From contig JAABST010000010.1 of NCBI GenBank assembly GCA_011390275.1, positions 42,208 to 106,207 of the forward strand: 64,000 nt of DNA, written 5' to 3'. Below the pieces are notes generated by a model. That model saw only the letters and a list, made by a program, of their open reading frames with translations. It had not been told where the DNA came from and searched no databases. Both the position numbers and the translations under genes were made by a program. This stretch comes from Geitlerinema sp. S16. GTDB lineage: Bacteria; Cyanobacteriota; Cyanobacteriia; Cyanobacteriales; Geitlerinemataceae. Below, one piece after another: positions 35,666 to 43,662 of this stretch. Positions within the stretch are counted from its first letter, which is position 1. Each line of letters opens with the position of its first letter.

Positions 35666-37042
35666 GTGAAAGCAAAGCCTCGATCGCTAGATTCCCAAGA
35701 TCAGCGCAGCCACAAAACGTGGCACAAAATTGAACGTGATGCTCAGCGGCAGTTCACGGAAATGTGTCAAGCCCGCGATCCGATCGCCCAAATCCGCCAG
35801 TTCGATCACGCTTTAAATCCAACGGATCGATCGTGGAAGCACAGCAAAATGGCGGTGTCAGCGTTTAGCTTCTTTCGCGGCACGAATTATCTATTTTGGT
35901 CGGATCTCGGACGCGATCGCCGGTTACGCCGATTTGGCAGCAACAGCACCCGCACCTGGATTCAAGGCGACCTACACGCGGAAAATTTCGGCGCTTACAA
36001 AAATGCTGCGGATCATATCGCCTACAGCATTAACGATTTTGACGAGTCGATCGTCGCAGACTATCAATACGATCTCTGGCGTATGGCCACCAGCCTTGCA
36101 ATCATTGCCCGCGATCATGCCATGAAACCCAAGCGCGGGGCAGAGATGATTGACGCCTTCACCTCCGCCTATCTCAACGAAATCACCGCTCTCATTGGGA
36201 ACGATCGCGAAACGAAAACCTTTTTCACGGCTGAGAATACCTACGGCAAGCTCGATGATTTTTTGCGCGAGGTGGAAGACGAGAACAGCCACGAGCAAAT
36301 GCTGGATAAGTGGACGACAAAAGTACAGCGATCGCTACGATTTGACCTGACCTCCGATAAGCTCCAAGCCGTGAGCGAGGAGGAGCGATCGGCGATCCTC
36401 ACCGCCTTCCCCGACTACGGTAAAACCCTGGCCGGTCAACTCAATTACAGCAAAACTCACTTTCGAGTGATCGACATCGCGCGGCGCGTCAATGCAGGCA
36501 CAGGCTCCCTCGGAACGCCGCGTTACTACGTGCTGATCGCGGGGCGCAATGCTCGCGATCGCCGCATTCTCGACCTCAAACGCCAAGCCAAACCCACCGC
36601 CTACTCTCATATCCGCCAATCCGAGCGCCACCACTACGACACCCGCTTTGCCAATGATGGCGAACGCCACGCGATCGCCTATCGTGCCACCACCCTGCAC
36701 ACCGATGACTATCTGGGCTGGATTTGTCTGGCGGATGGTGTTTACTCGGTGCGCGAGCGATCGCCCTATAAAGCCGCCTTCGACACCACCACCCTAACGA
36801 AGCCGAAATCCTTACGAAAACTCTGCGAACAGTGGGGTAAAATTCTTGCCACCTGCCACTCCCGCGCCGACCAAAATTACGATGCGGATCTCGTCCCCCA
36901 TTCCTTCGAGGACGAGGTTCAGGCGATCGTGCAGGGTTATGAGCCGCAATTTTGTCAGCTTGTGCGCGATGTGGCTTTAAGCTATGCGAACGTGGTTTTT
37001 AGCGATTGGCAAGCTTTTTTGGCGAGCGATCTTTGTGCGTAA
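35666..37042 (+). CDS. DUF2252 family protein
   Basis: The 458-residue protein starts with GTG, 34 bp after the kinase stop. It has the DUF2252 pattern: KMAVSAFSFFRGTNYLFW, TWIQGDLHAENFGAYKNA, and NDFDESIVADYQYDLWRMA, which resembles a kinase-fold catalytic loop (GDxHxxNF) and metal motif (DFDE). The C-terminal half includes GTGSLGTPRYYVLIAGR. The family is distantly like aminoglycoside phosphotransferases; no substrate is known. It may be co-transcribed with the kinase. Confidence 0.88.
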   Translation: MKAKPRSLDSQDQRSHKTWHKIERDAQRQFTEMCQARDPIAQIRQFDHALNPTDRSWKHSKMAVSAFSFFRGTNYLFWSDLGRDRRLRRFGSNSTRTWIQGDLHAENFGAYKNAADHIAYSINDFDESIVADYQYDLWRMATSLAIIARDHAMKPKRGAEMIDAFTSAYLNEITALIGNDRETKTFFTAENTYGKLDDFLREVEDENSHEQMLDKWTTKVQRSLRFDLTSDKLQAVSEEERSAILTAFPDYGKTLAGQLNYSKTHFRVIDIARRVNAGTGSLGTPRYYVLIAGRNARDRRILDLKRQAKPTAYSHIRQSERHHYDTRFANDGERHAIAYRATTLHTDDYLGWICLADGVYSVRERSPYKAAFDTTTLTKPKSLRKLCEQWGKILATCHSRADQNYDADLVPHSFEDEVQAIVQGYEPQFCQLVRDVALSYANVVFSDWQAFLASDLCA

Positions 37043-37078
37043 CACCGGTTAGTAAAACACCGGTTAGTAAAACACCGG
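37041..37078 (+). repeat. 15-bp tandem repeat
   Basis: AACACCGGTTAGTAA is present twice plus a partial third copy, beginning inside the DUF2252 stop codon. It lies against the 3' end of the nei remnant. Confidence 0.8.
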
Positions 37079-37081
37079 ATT

Positions 37082-37314
37082 CTAAGCTGTGCGGATCGAC
37101 CCATCGATCAAGGCATATCGCTCCGCCTTCAGCCGCGCCGCGATCGCCGGATCGTTCGTAATCCCCCGCGTCTCGATCGCCGTAATCGTCGTGCCGATCA
37201 GCACGTCGCGAAACGGCTGAAGTTACTCAAACGCGAAGAAAAGGTCGATCACGGTGCGGTTCACTCAGCAGTGAGGCGATCGGCTGCAATCCGAATCTCG
37301 GGGCCTTCAGGCAT
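37082..37314 (-). pseudogene. nei: Collapsed endonuclease VIII-like (nei) pseudogene
   Basis: The minus strand begins with the Fpg/Nei signature MPEGPEIRIAADRLTAE (ATG 37314), then hits a TGA. After a frameshift the reading continues as VIDLFFAFE, a TAA, and LQPFRDVLIGTTITAIETRG, which follow the Nei N-terminal domain order. It then jumps to ITNDPAIAARLKAERYA, which resembles the segment before the zinc finger of the family, and stops at 37084-37082. Over 150 codons are missing from the middle and end. The fragment is thus a DNA-repair glycosylase gene inactivated by deletion, frameshift and nonsense changes. A functional copy may exist elsewhere in the genome. Confidence 0.8.
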
Positions 37315-37615
37315 GGGAATTAAGCCGTAACAGATATTGCCTTAGACTAGCGTAAGGGGTAACCGTGAAGGCGAGGAACTTAAGTGTATTGTGGTGGTGG
37401 CATTCGATATATGAACTTCTTGTAATCCTTTCAAGAAGCTTGATAGTTATAGCATTCAAGTCATTTAACACCGGAGATTTGGGCGAACAAGTTATACGTT
37501 CATGATGTTAAATCTGACGCAAATCTGAAGGTTTGCTATGGTGTTAAGCATAGTGTAAGGAGACTAAAATGCCACCAGTGTCGTGTTAGAACAACACCGA
37601 TGGCAAGCAAAATTC
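37315..37615. other. Intergenic region with a tiny leader ORF before mscS
   Basis: A strong AAGGAG box at 37557 precedes ATG 37570, which opens only a six-codon frame (MPPVSC) ending at 37587. That stop overlaps a GTG (37583) in the frame of the channel gene. This could be a coupling leader. The rest of the gap is AT-rich with no gene. Confidence 0.35.
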
Positions 37616-38725
37616 ATGAATTTATCCGACTTTTTTCAGCAGTCATATTTTGGTAACACCACTCTAGATTATTGTTTGGCGATCGCCACTGTCCTCAGTG
37701 GTATTGTCCTCGCCCCGATCGCCACGACGATCGTCCGTCGCGGTTTACGCCGCACCCTCAGTCAGTCCCTCGATGACCTGATCGTACCGATCACGAAAAT
37801 CGTCTCGAATGCCGTCAATCTATTCGTCTGGCTGGCTGTGCTGCGTCTCGCCTCCACCCGGCTAGAACTCCATCCCATCCTGAATGACGGTATCGCCAGC
37901 ATCACCACAATCATCACCACCTGGATCGGCATCCGCCTGGTGTACAGCACGATCGATTGCGGCCTGCGCTACTATGTGATGCGCCGTGGTGATGAATCGC
38001 TCGATCAAATGGTGTTGGCGGTGCGTCCGTTAATTCGGATCGTCGTTTGGTCAATTGGTCTTGTGTTTGTAATTGATAACCTGGGCTTTAATGTCTCGGC
38101 TGCGGTTGCGAGTTTGGGAATTGGTGGTTTAGCCTTAGCCTTGGCTTCCCAAGGGGTTTTGCAAGATTTATTTAGCTATGCGTCGATCATCTGCGATCGT
38201 CCGTTTGAGATTGGTGACTTCGTGGTTCTCGGCGATGATGCCGGAACGATCGAACACATCGGTATCAAAACCACACGCATTAAACGCATTAGCGGTGAGC
38301 AGCTTGTCATCTCGAACACGGAGCTAGTGAGCGTTCGGGTGCGAAATTTCAAGCAAATGGAAAGCCGCCGCATTGTTTTTAATATCGGCGTGATTTACGA
38401 GACCGATCGCCAGAAACTCGCGGAAATCCCGGCCATTATCCGCAAGATCATCGAGCCGATCGACGATGTTCTCTTCGAGCGGGCGCACTTTCTCAACCTC
38501 GGTAATTTCAGCCTGGACTACGAGATTGTCTATCACGTTCAGACCAGCGATTACCTACGCTACACCGATATTCAGCAGGAAATTAACCTGAAGCTGATGG
38601 ATGCGTTTGTGGAACATGGTCTTGAATTTGCCTATCCGACTCAGGTTTTGCAATTGCAGGCTGGAGATAATGCCGCTGATGTAGCTCAAAGCTTTATGGG
38701 ACAAGCTAAAAACCGCGATCACTAG
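37616..38725 (+). CDS. MscS-type mechanosensitive ion channel
   Basis: From ATG 37616 (MNLSDFFQQSYFGN) the protein has 369 residues; a GTG 11 codons upstream is the alternative and is better placed behind an AAGGAG box. Several membrane helices precede the pore-lining helix AAVASLGIGGLALALASQG, which has the Gly/Ala pattern of MscS TM3. The beta domain follows with PFEIGDFVVLGDDAGTIEHI and GIKTTRIKRISGEQLVISN. These channels release solutes upon hypo-osmotic shock. The C-terminal cytoplasmic vestibule is complete. Confidence 0.93.
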   Translation: MNLSDFFQQSYFGNTTLDYCLAIATVLSGIVLAPIATTIVRRGLRRTLSQSLDDLIVPITKIVSNAVNLFVWLAVLRLASTRLELHPILNDGIASITTIITTWIGIRLVYSTIDCGLRYYVMRRGDESLDQMVLAVRPLIRIVVWSIGLVFVIDNLGFNVSAAVASLGIGGLALALASQGVLQDLFSYASIICDRPFEIGDFVVLGDDAGTIEHIGIKTTRIKRISGEQLVISNTELVSVRVRNFKQMESRRIVFNIGVIYETDRQKLAEIPAIIRKIIEPIDDVLFERAHFLNLGNFSLDYEIVYHVQTSDYLRYTDIQQEINLKLMDAFVEHGLEFAYPTQVLQLQAGDNAADVAQSFMGQAKNRDH

Positions 38726-38899
38726 AAGTAATCCGAAAAACAACGAGCGTTGAATGAAGACCATTTACGCTCGGGCGTTGCGGGTTTTGGGGAGGATGAA
38801 TCTATGTCTGGAAGCCTTGTAAATCAAAGCCGATGGGTTTACGAATATCTCACTCATCAGCAACGCCATCGTTTTTTGCTATATCTTGCAACGATGCCC

Positions 38900-41443
38900 C
38901 TACTGCGGTTCTCCGACAAAGGTAAACGCCGACCAGAAATACGGCTGAGGGAACACCTGCATCGTTTCTAGCATCGCGACTCGTAGCGCCTGAGCTTTAT
39001 CCAACTCCGTTCGCGACCAGGCATCATAAAACGACCCCATCAACGCCTCCGTCGCCGCATCATCCACATCCCACAACGACACCACCACACTCGACGCCCC
39101 CGACGCCACCAACGATCGCGACAACCCAATCACCCCATCTCCCGTAATCCGCCCCCGCCCCGTACTGCACGCACTCAACACCACCACCTCCGCATTTAGA
39201 TCGAGATCCAGCACCTCACGCGAGGTTAACCAACCGTCGAGATCCGCCGTTGGTGCAAAGGCGATCGCGCTGCGTGACCCGTCGCGCTCATCGAAGGTTC
39301 CGTGGGTGGCGAGATGAACGATGCGAGAATTTCCAAGGATGCGGCGGACGGCGGCTTCGGTGGCGGCGTTACCGGTAAGGGGTTGCGTATTCAGGATTTG
39401 AGCGACAGTGCGGGCTTCGGCTTCGGCTCCGGCGAGGGGGGTGAGATTGTCGGGCATGGTGGGATTGCCGACGACGAGTGCCGATCGCGTATGAACCGCT
39501 TGACGCAGATCGTGGGTGCGATCGAGCACCTGGATCGACGGCGTCATCAGCAAGGTGTGACGCTCAATCAAATACGAACCGCTGGCGTCCTGTAGCGCCG
39601 CAAAGGGAACGAGGAACAGCGATCCTTGGGGCGAAATCGCGACACGGGCATTGGGATCGGTGGGGAGATAAGCGGCGATCGGGGTGATCATTAAGTCGTG
39701 GAGCTGCTTGAGGTAGGGATTAACCGGGGTTTGGGTTTCAAGGTTGTTAAAGGCTGGAGTCTCGGGCGGACTGGCGTAGGCTTGCTGCGTCTCGCTTGAA
39801 ACGGCAAAACTGCCGCGCGTACGGCTTAACACCTGACGCAAGCAGACGCGATTTTGACAGCGTGCCGCAAAAATTAAATGTTCGAGCGACATTGCTAATT
39901 CGGAGAGATCCACGTCGGCAAACTGAATCTCACCACTGGGGGTAACAACCCAGATCAGCAACGTCTGTTCACGCTCGATCGGCGTATATTCCACGATCGT
40001 CGTATCAAGTTTGCGGGCAAGCTGGCGCATTTGCTCCAGCGTGGGCGGTATGACTTCCTGAGTGCGACCCGTTTCAAGCCGTTCGGCGATCAGTTCCACA
40101 AAAGCTCGCGCCCGCCCCTGTTCCGCCACTTCGAGCGCCTCGATCGCCTTACCCTGAGCGACTAACACCAATTGCAGCTCATCAAACACATTGGCATAGG
40201 TCTCGGCAAACAGCACTTTTAGGCGATCATTCTGCTGAAACTGATTCGATCGCACCCGTTCCTGTACCTCGATCGCCTCGCGTAGCAGCTCCTCCGCCCG
40301 TTCATAGTCGCCGAGGGTGCGATAGGCCGCGCCGATCGTCCCCATCGTCCAGTTAAAAAAGTCGTAGTCGGAGTTGTCGGGCGCGTTGTTAATCTCCGTA
40401 TGGGCGATCGTGTAGGCACGTTCCGCAAAGTCGCGGGCGCGATCGGCCTTGCCCCAGGCGGCGTAGGTATGCGCGAGGTTGGCGATCCGATCCGCCTCGT
40501 AGAGCGGGCGGACAAATTTAATCTGATCGGGCAAGACAGGACGATAGGCCGGATCGATTGACTCGATCGAGGCGAAATAGCTGCGCTCATGCTCGCGCAT
40601 TTCGTCATTCTGCGCGATCGCCAGTTCGAGGGCACGTTCCTGATAGCCTTCCGCAGCGGCGTAGTTTGCCCGTTCGCGCTCAAACCGTCCCAAAGAGTCC
40701 GCCGTTTGCAGCGTTAAGGCATCATCCCCAACGGCTTGACTCAACGTATAGCTTTGTTCCACCAGCGCGATCGCCTGATCGAAATTCCCGATCTGTTGAT
40801 TCACCGCCGCCATTTGATTCCAGACATAGCCCACCCGCCCCGGTGATACCGTGTCACTCTGTTCAAAAAACTGAACCGCCTTGGCATACTCCGCTAGCGC
40901 CGCTTGATATTCGCCCAACTGAAACAACGCCAGCCCTTTGTTGTCATACAGCGACCCCAGATTTTGCGCGTCACCGAGTTCGATCGCCGCCGATTCAAGC
41001 CGATCAATCCAGCTCAACGCCCGTTCGTAGTCGCCAACGCCGATATGCAGCGCCGCAAACCAGGCCGCATGTTGACCCAGCATTTTCTGATCGCCAAGCT
41101 GCTCATAAATCGCGATCACCCGTCCTGCGGCTTCCAGTCCCGCCGCACGACTCCCCGTGTTGTAGGCCGGGATCGCCTCCATCCAGAGCCGGTTTAACTC
41201 TTCGCGCAATTCCAGCTCGCTCATTTCGCCGATCGGCTTAGTAGCGGTGGATGCTGCCGAGACGGGCGGTGATTCCGCGATCGCAATCTCAGCCGATCGG
41301 CTCCACACCGTCGGCATGGTCGGCGCAATCACGATGCCAAAGCCGACGACTCCCCAGATCAGCAGCGTCAACGTCTGGGATATCAGCGATCGGCTCCGCC
41401 TCAGCGTACGCATGACCCACGATCTAATCCAGACGTTGATCAT
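38900..41443 (-). CDS. TPR-CHAT domain protein, membrane-anchored or secreted
   Basis: The 847-residue protein starts with a basic segment and one hydrophobic helix (residues about 20-42). TPR-like helix pairs fill residues about 70-420 (LGQHAAWFAALHIGVGDYER, NKGLALFQLGEYQAALAEY). The C-terminal CHAT (caspase HetF-associated with TPRs) domain spans about 550-845, with the His-Cys dyad at His714 (IVHLATHGTF) and Cys759 (VVLSACSTGRG), both present. The motif order LSRSLVASGASSVVVSLW and WSAFTFVG is complete. CHAT proteases act in some bacterial cell-death and defence systems and, as HetF, in heterocyst and division control. The target is unknown. Confidence 0.92.
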   Translation of the reverse strand: MINVWIRSWVMRTLRRSRSLISQTLTLLIWGVVGFGIVIAPTMPTVWSRSAEIAIAESPPVSAASTATKPIGEMSELELREELNRLWMEAIPAYNTGSRAAGLEAAGRVIAIYEQLGDQKMLGQHAAWFAALHIGVGDYERALSWIDRLESAAIELGDAQNLGSLYDNKGLALFQLGEYQAALAEYAKAVQFFEQSDTVSPGRVGYVWNQMAAVNQQIGNFDQAIALVEQSYTLSQAVGDDALTLQTADSLGRFERERANYAAAEGYQERALELAIAQNDEMREHERSYFASIESIDPAYRPVLPDQIKFVRPLYEADRIANLAHTYAAWGKADRARDFAERAYTIAHTEINNAPDNSDYDFFNWTMGTIGAAYRTLGDYERAEELLREAIEVQERVRSNQFQQNDRLKVLFAETYANVFDELQLVLVAQGKAIEALEVAEQGRARAFVELIAERLETGRTQEVIPPTLEQMRQLARKLDTTIVEYTPIEREQTLLIWVVTPSGEIQFADVDLSELAMSLEHLIFAARCQNRVCLRQVLSRTRGSFAVSSETQQAYASPPETPAFNNLETQTPVNPYLKQLHDLMITPIAAYLPTDPNARVAISPQGSLFLVPFAALQDASGSYLIERHTLLMTPSIQVLDRTHDLRQAVHTRSALVVGNPTMPDNLTPLAGAEAEARTVAQILNTQPLTGNAATEAAVRRILGNSRIVHLATHGTFDERDGSRSAIAFAPTADLDGWLTSREVLDLDLNAEVVVLSACSTGRGRITGDGVIGLSRSLVASGASSVVVSLWDVDDAATEALMGSFYDAWSRTELDKAQALRVAMLETMQVFPQPYFWSAFTFVGEPQ

Positions 41444-41602
41444 TGACGAAATGACGCAAGAACATCAGAGTTTACCAAATCAATCACGACACGATAACCC
41501 GATCCAATTGCCCACTTTGCTTGGAGTACTGCCAGGAAATAATTGTTCACTGTTCGTCTGGGCTGAATACAGGCTAAATAATCCTCAAACGAGCCAGGAC
41601 GT

Positions 41603-42025
41603 TTATTTCGCTGGAGTACTCTTGAGCCGCGAGCAGATTGCGCGTAGGTGGGTTTGCGTTTGGATGGGCGATCGGGGTTTGGGTAGACTTTCGTTCGGCC
41701 AGGTTGTCAAATCGCTACAGGGGCAAATCGCGCAAGTCCAATGGACTGGGGAGGTTGGAACCGGCATTTGGCAACGGGCACAGCTATCGATTTTCCAGTT
41801 TGTACTGAGTAGATCGGCCATACTTTGATCCGTCCCATCCAAATAAAAGCGATCGGCATGATTTGAGGAAATCAGAGACCAAATCCATTCAAAGTCGGGG
41901 CTGTATGCTTCTCCCGCAAAGATGGGCGAGGGTAGGTAGTGATTCTGCCCGTCTTCAGAGGAGACCCGTTTTCCGAGCTGAAACCACTGTGCTAAGTAGG
42001 TTTTGACTTGAGATGGCGAAGCCAT
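41603..42025 (-). CDS. Cyanobacterial conserved hypothetical protein with Cys pairs
   Basis: The 140-residue protein MASPSQVKTYLAQWFQLGK has a conserved-looking middle (PDFEWIWSLISSNHADRFYLDGT) and a cysteine-rich part with CARC and CAICPC motifs, then TWPNESLPKPRSP. The four cysteines may bind a metal. The overlapping plus-strand frame is a shadow. I believe the family is common in cyanobacteria but cannot assign a function. Confidence 0.7.
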   Translation of the reverse strand: MASPSQVKTYLAQWFQLGKRVSSEDGQNHYLPSPIFAGEAYSPDFEWIWSLISSNHADRFYLDGTDQSMADLLSTNWKIDSCARCQMPVPTSPVHWTCAICPCSDLTTWPNESLPKPRSPIQTQTHLRAICSRLKSTPAK

Positions 42026-42272
42026 AGAAAGTTCGCTCTATGTTTAGGTGTTCATATCTTTCGATATTAATGCCTCTATCTCGTTTTTTCATATTTCCGC
42101 ATAGTGATTTAAGACGAGCGATCGAACATAGCGAAAACTGTATTAATTGAACATATTTATGAATATTAGTTTGTCTAACTTAATAGAGTTTCATGAAAAT
42201 TAGAGGAAACAGATTTTATTAATTGAAAATATCCTAAAAAAATAAATTCGGGTGATTTGAGTAGCCGAAAAG
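42026..42272. other. AT-rich gene-free stretch
   Basis: Strongly AT-rich compared with both flanks, with no ORF. It separates two minus-strand genes. Confidence 0.4.
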
Positions 42273-42312
42273 ATAAAAAAGCAGCATCTTCAGAGTTATC
42301 CGAAGATGCTGT
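42273..42312 (-). terminator. Rho-independent terminator after the DUF3318 gene
   Basis: On the minus strand, AGCATCTTCGG and CTGAAGATGCT form a hairpin followed by six T. It lies about 125 bp past the DUF3318 stop. Confidence 0.8.
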
Positions 42313-42435
42313 GGGCGGGCTGACCGGCTTGATCATGCGATATCTTGAACGATAGTTCGATCGCTCTCATACTCGGCCTAGGAACGACACCAGACTAGGG
42401 TTTCCAGCCCGTTTAAAGTAGTTTCGTCAAAAGGG

Positions 42436-43113
42436 CTAAAATGTTTCGCGGATGCGCTCGGTGGTGCGGCTGGTGCTGGTGCTGGGCGCTGATCCTTGGG
42501 TGCGAGATTTGGCACGGGCAGCACTTTTGCGCAGGGCGTTGAGGCGATCCTGGTAGCGTTGGCGAAGTTTTTTCTTCGGGGTTTGTTCGATGAGCGTTTT
42601 GAGGGCGCTGCCGAGGCTTTTATAGGCGTTGGGCAGGGTATAGCCAAACCGGCTGGCGAGGGAGACCGCGCGTTCATCGGCTTCGATTTCGTATTCGAGA
42701 TTACGATCGCTGTTGTTTTTTTGGTACAGCCGCCAACCCGAAACGCCGCATAGGGTGAGCGCCAACATGAGCAGTAAACCATCCTGCACCCAGAGTTCAC
42801 CGACCGCACCACCGAGACCGATCGCCAAAGCGGCCATTTCCCAACCTTCTTTGGTAACGGTGTCATTTTGGATGCGGGCGACTTCATGCCAGAACAAGAG
42901 ATTGCGCTGATCGATCGCCAGACGATCCCACTTGACGAGATCGATCGCGATCTCCACCTCGTCTTTACTAAGTTCTTCGCTTCGCACGAGCGGCGGATCA
43001 ACTTCCGTGGTTTTCTCTACTGTGACCCAGCTTTGCAGCTCCGGCGGCAGCAGACCACGCAAGCGGCGCAGTTCGTTGATTTCAGCTTTGGCAGTGGCGG
43101 CTGCGTAGGTCAT
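42436..43113 (-). CDS. DUF3318 protein, possibly a degenerate M48-like peptidase
   Basis: The 225-residue protein begins MTYAAATAKAEINELRRLRG and fits the cyanobacterial DUF3318 family. It has a helix with NLLFWHEVARIQND, two hydrophobic segments (residues about 93-130), then YEIEADERAVSLASRFGY. HExxR followed by ExEADxxA resembles the zinc-binding helices of M48 peptidases with the second His replaced by Arg. This suggests a dead or altered peptidase. A basic Ser/Thr-rich tail ends the protein. The gene has its own terminator. Confidence 0.75.
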   Translation of the reverse strand: MTYAAATAKAEINELRRLRGLLPPELQSWVTVEKTTEVDPPLVRSEELSKDEVEIAIDLVKWDRLAIDQRNLLFWHEVARIQNDTVTKEGWEMAALAIGLGGAVGELWVQDGLLLMLALTLCGVSGWRLYQKNNSDRNLEYEIEADERAVSLASRFGYTLPNAYKSLGSALKTLIEQTPKKKLRQRYQDRLNALRKSAARAKSRTQGSAPSTSTSRTTERIRETF

Positions 43114-43226
43114 AGGACTGAAGGAGGAGGGCGAAAAACTGGGTTAAGCTCGTTTTCGCGGGGAAAACGCAGGCTTGATGAATAGATTAATGATAGACCG
43201 AAGGCTGATGGAAACGAATACGGAGA

Positions 43227-43403
43227 TCACCAACGCTGGGAGTTTTGCAGGCTGGCGACGATCGCAACGCCGACGGTTGCGAAAATTCCAAGCCAGATGA
43301 CAAGGCCAGGAAGGAAGGTGAGGAGGCCGAAACCCCGTAAGACCCAAGTGCCGATCGTCAGAATGAGGGTGGCGAGAAAAAGCTGTGAGTTAAAGATTTT
43401 CAT
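43227..43403 (-). CDS. Small membrane protein
   Basis: The start MKIFNSQLFLATLILTIGTW (ATG 43403) gives 58 residues. Two hydrophobic segments, LFLATLILTIGTWVL and LVIWLGIFATVGVAIVASL, flank a turn with GFGLLTFLPG. It lies 113 bp upstream of the DUF3318 gene on the same strand, so the two may form an operon. No family was recognised. Confidence 0.55.
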   Translation of the reverse strand: MKIFNSQLFLATLILTIGTWVLRGFGLLTFLPGLVIWLGIFATVGVAIVASLQNSQRW

Positions 43404-43662
43404 GGTTTGAGTGAAAGGGTGGCGGATCGCTGACAGCATGGCGATGTGCGATGAGCGAGAGCAATGTTAGTGCCAAAGTGTCTCTGGGGTTTCCCGAATA
43501 GTCTAATCTGTCTAATTCGTCTAATTGTTAGCAGGTTTCACAGCGGTTTCACAGCGGGTTTTACCTCGAATAGCATCTAATGTCCGGAGTCGTACCGTAT
43601 AGCTGTGGTAGTTCGAGAGTGGATCTTAAGTGCGGCCAAACGTTCAGCGTACATTCAGCTCT

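Noticed and set aside
41247..41828. Plus-strand 193-codon frame
   Set aside because: It overlaps the CHAT gene start and the Cys-pair gene; no family features. The minus-strand frame with CARC and CAICPC is the better gene.
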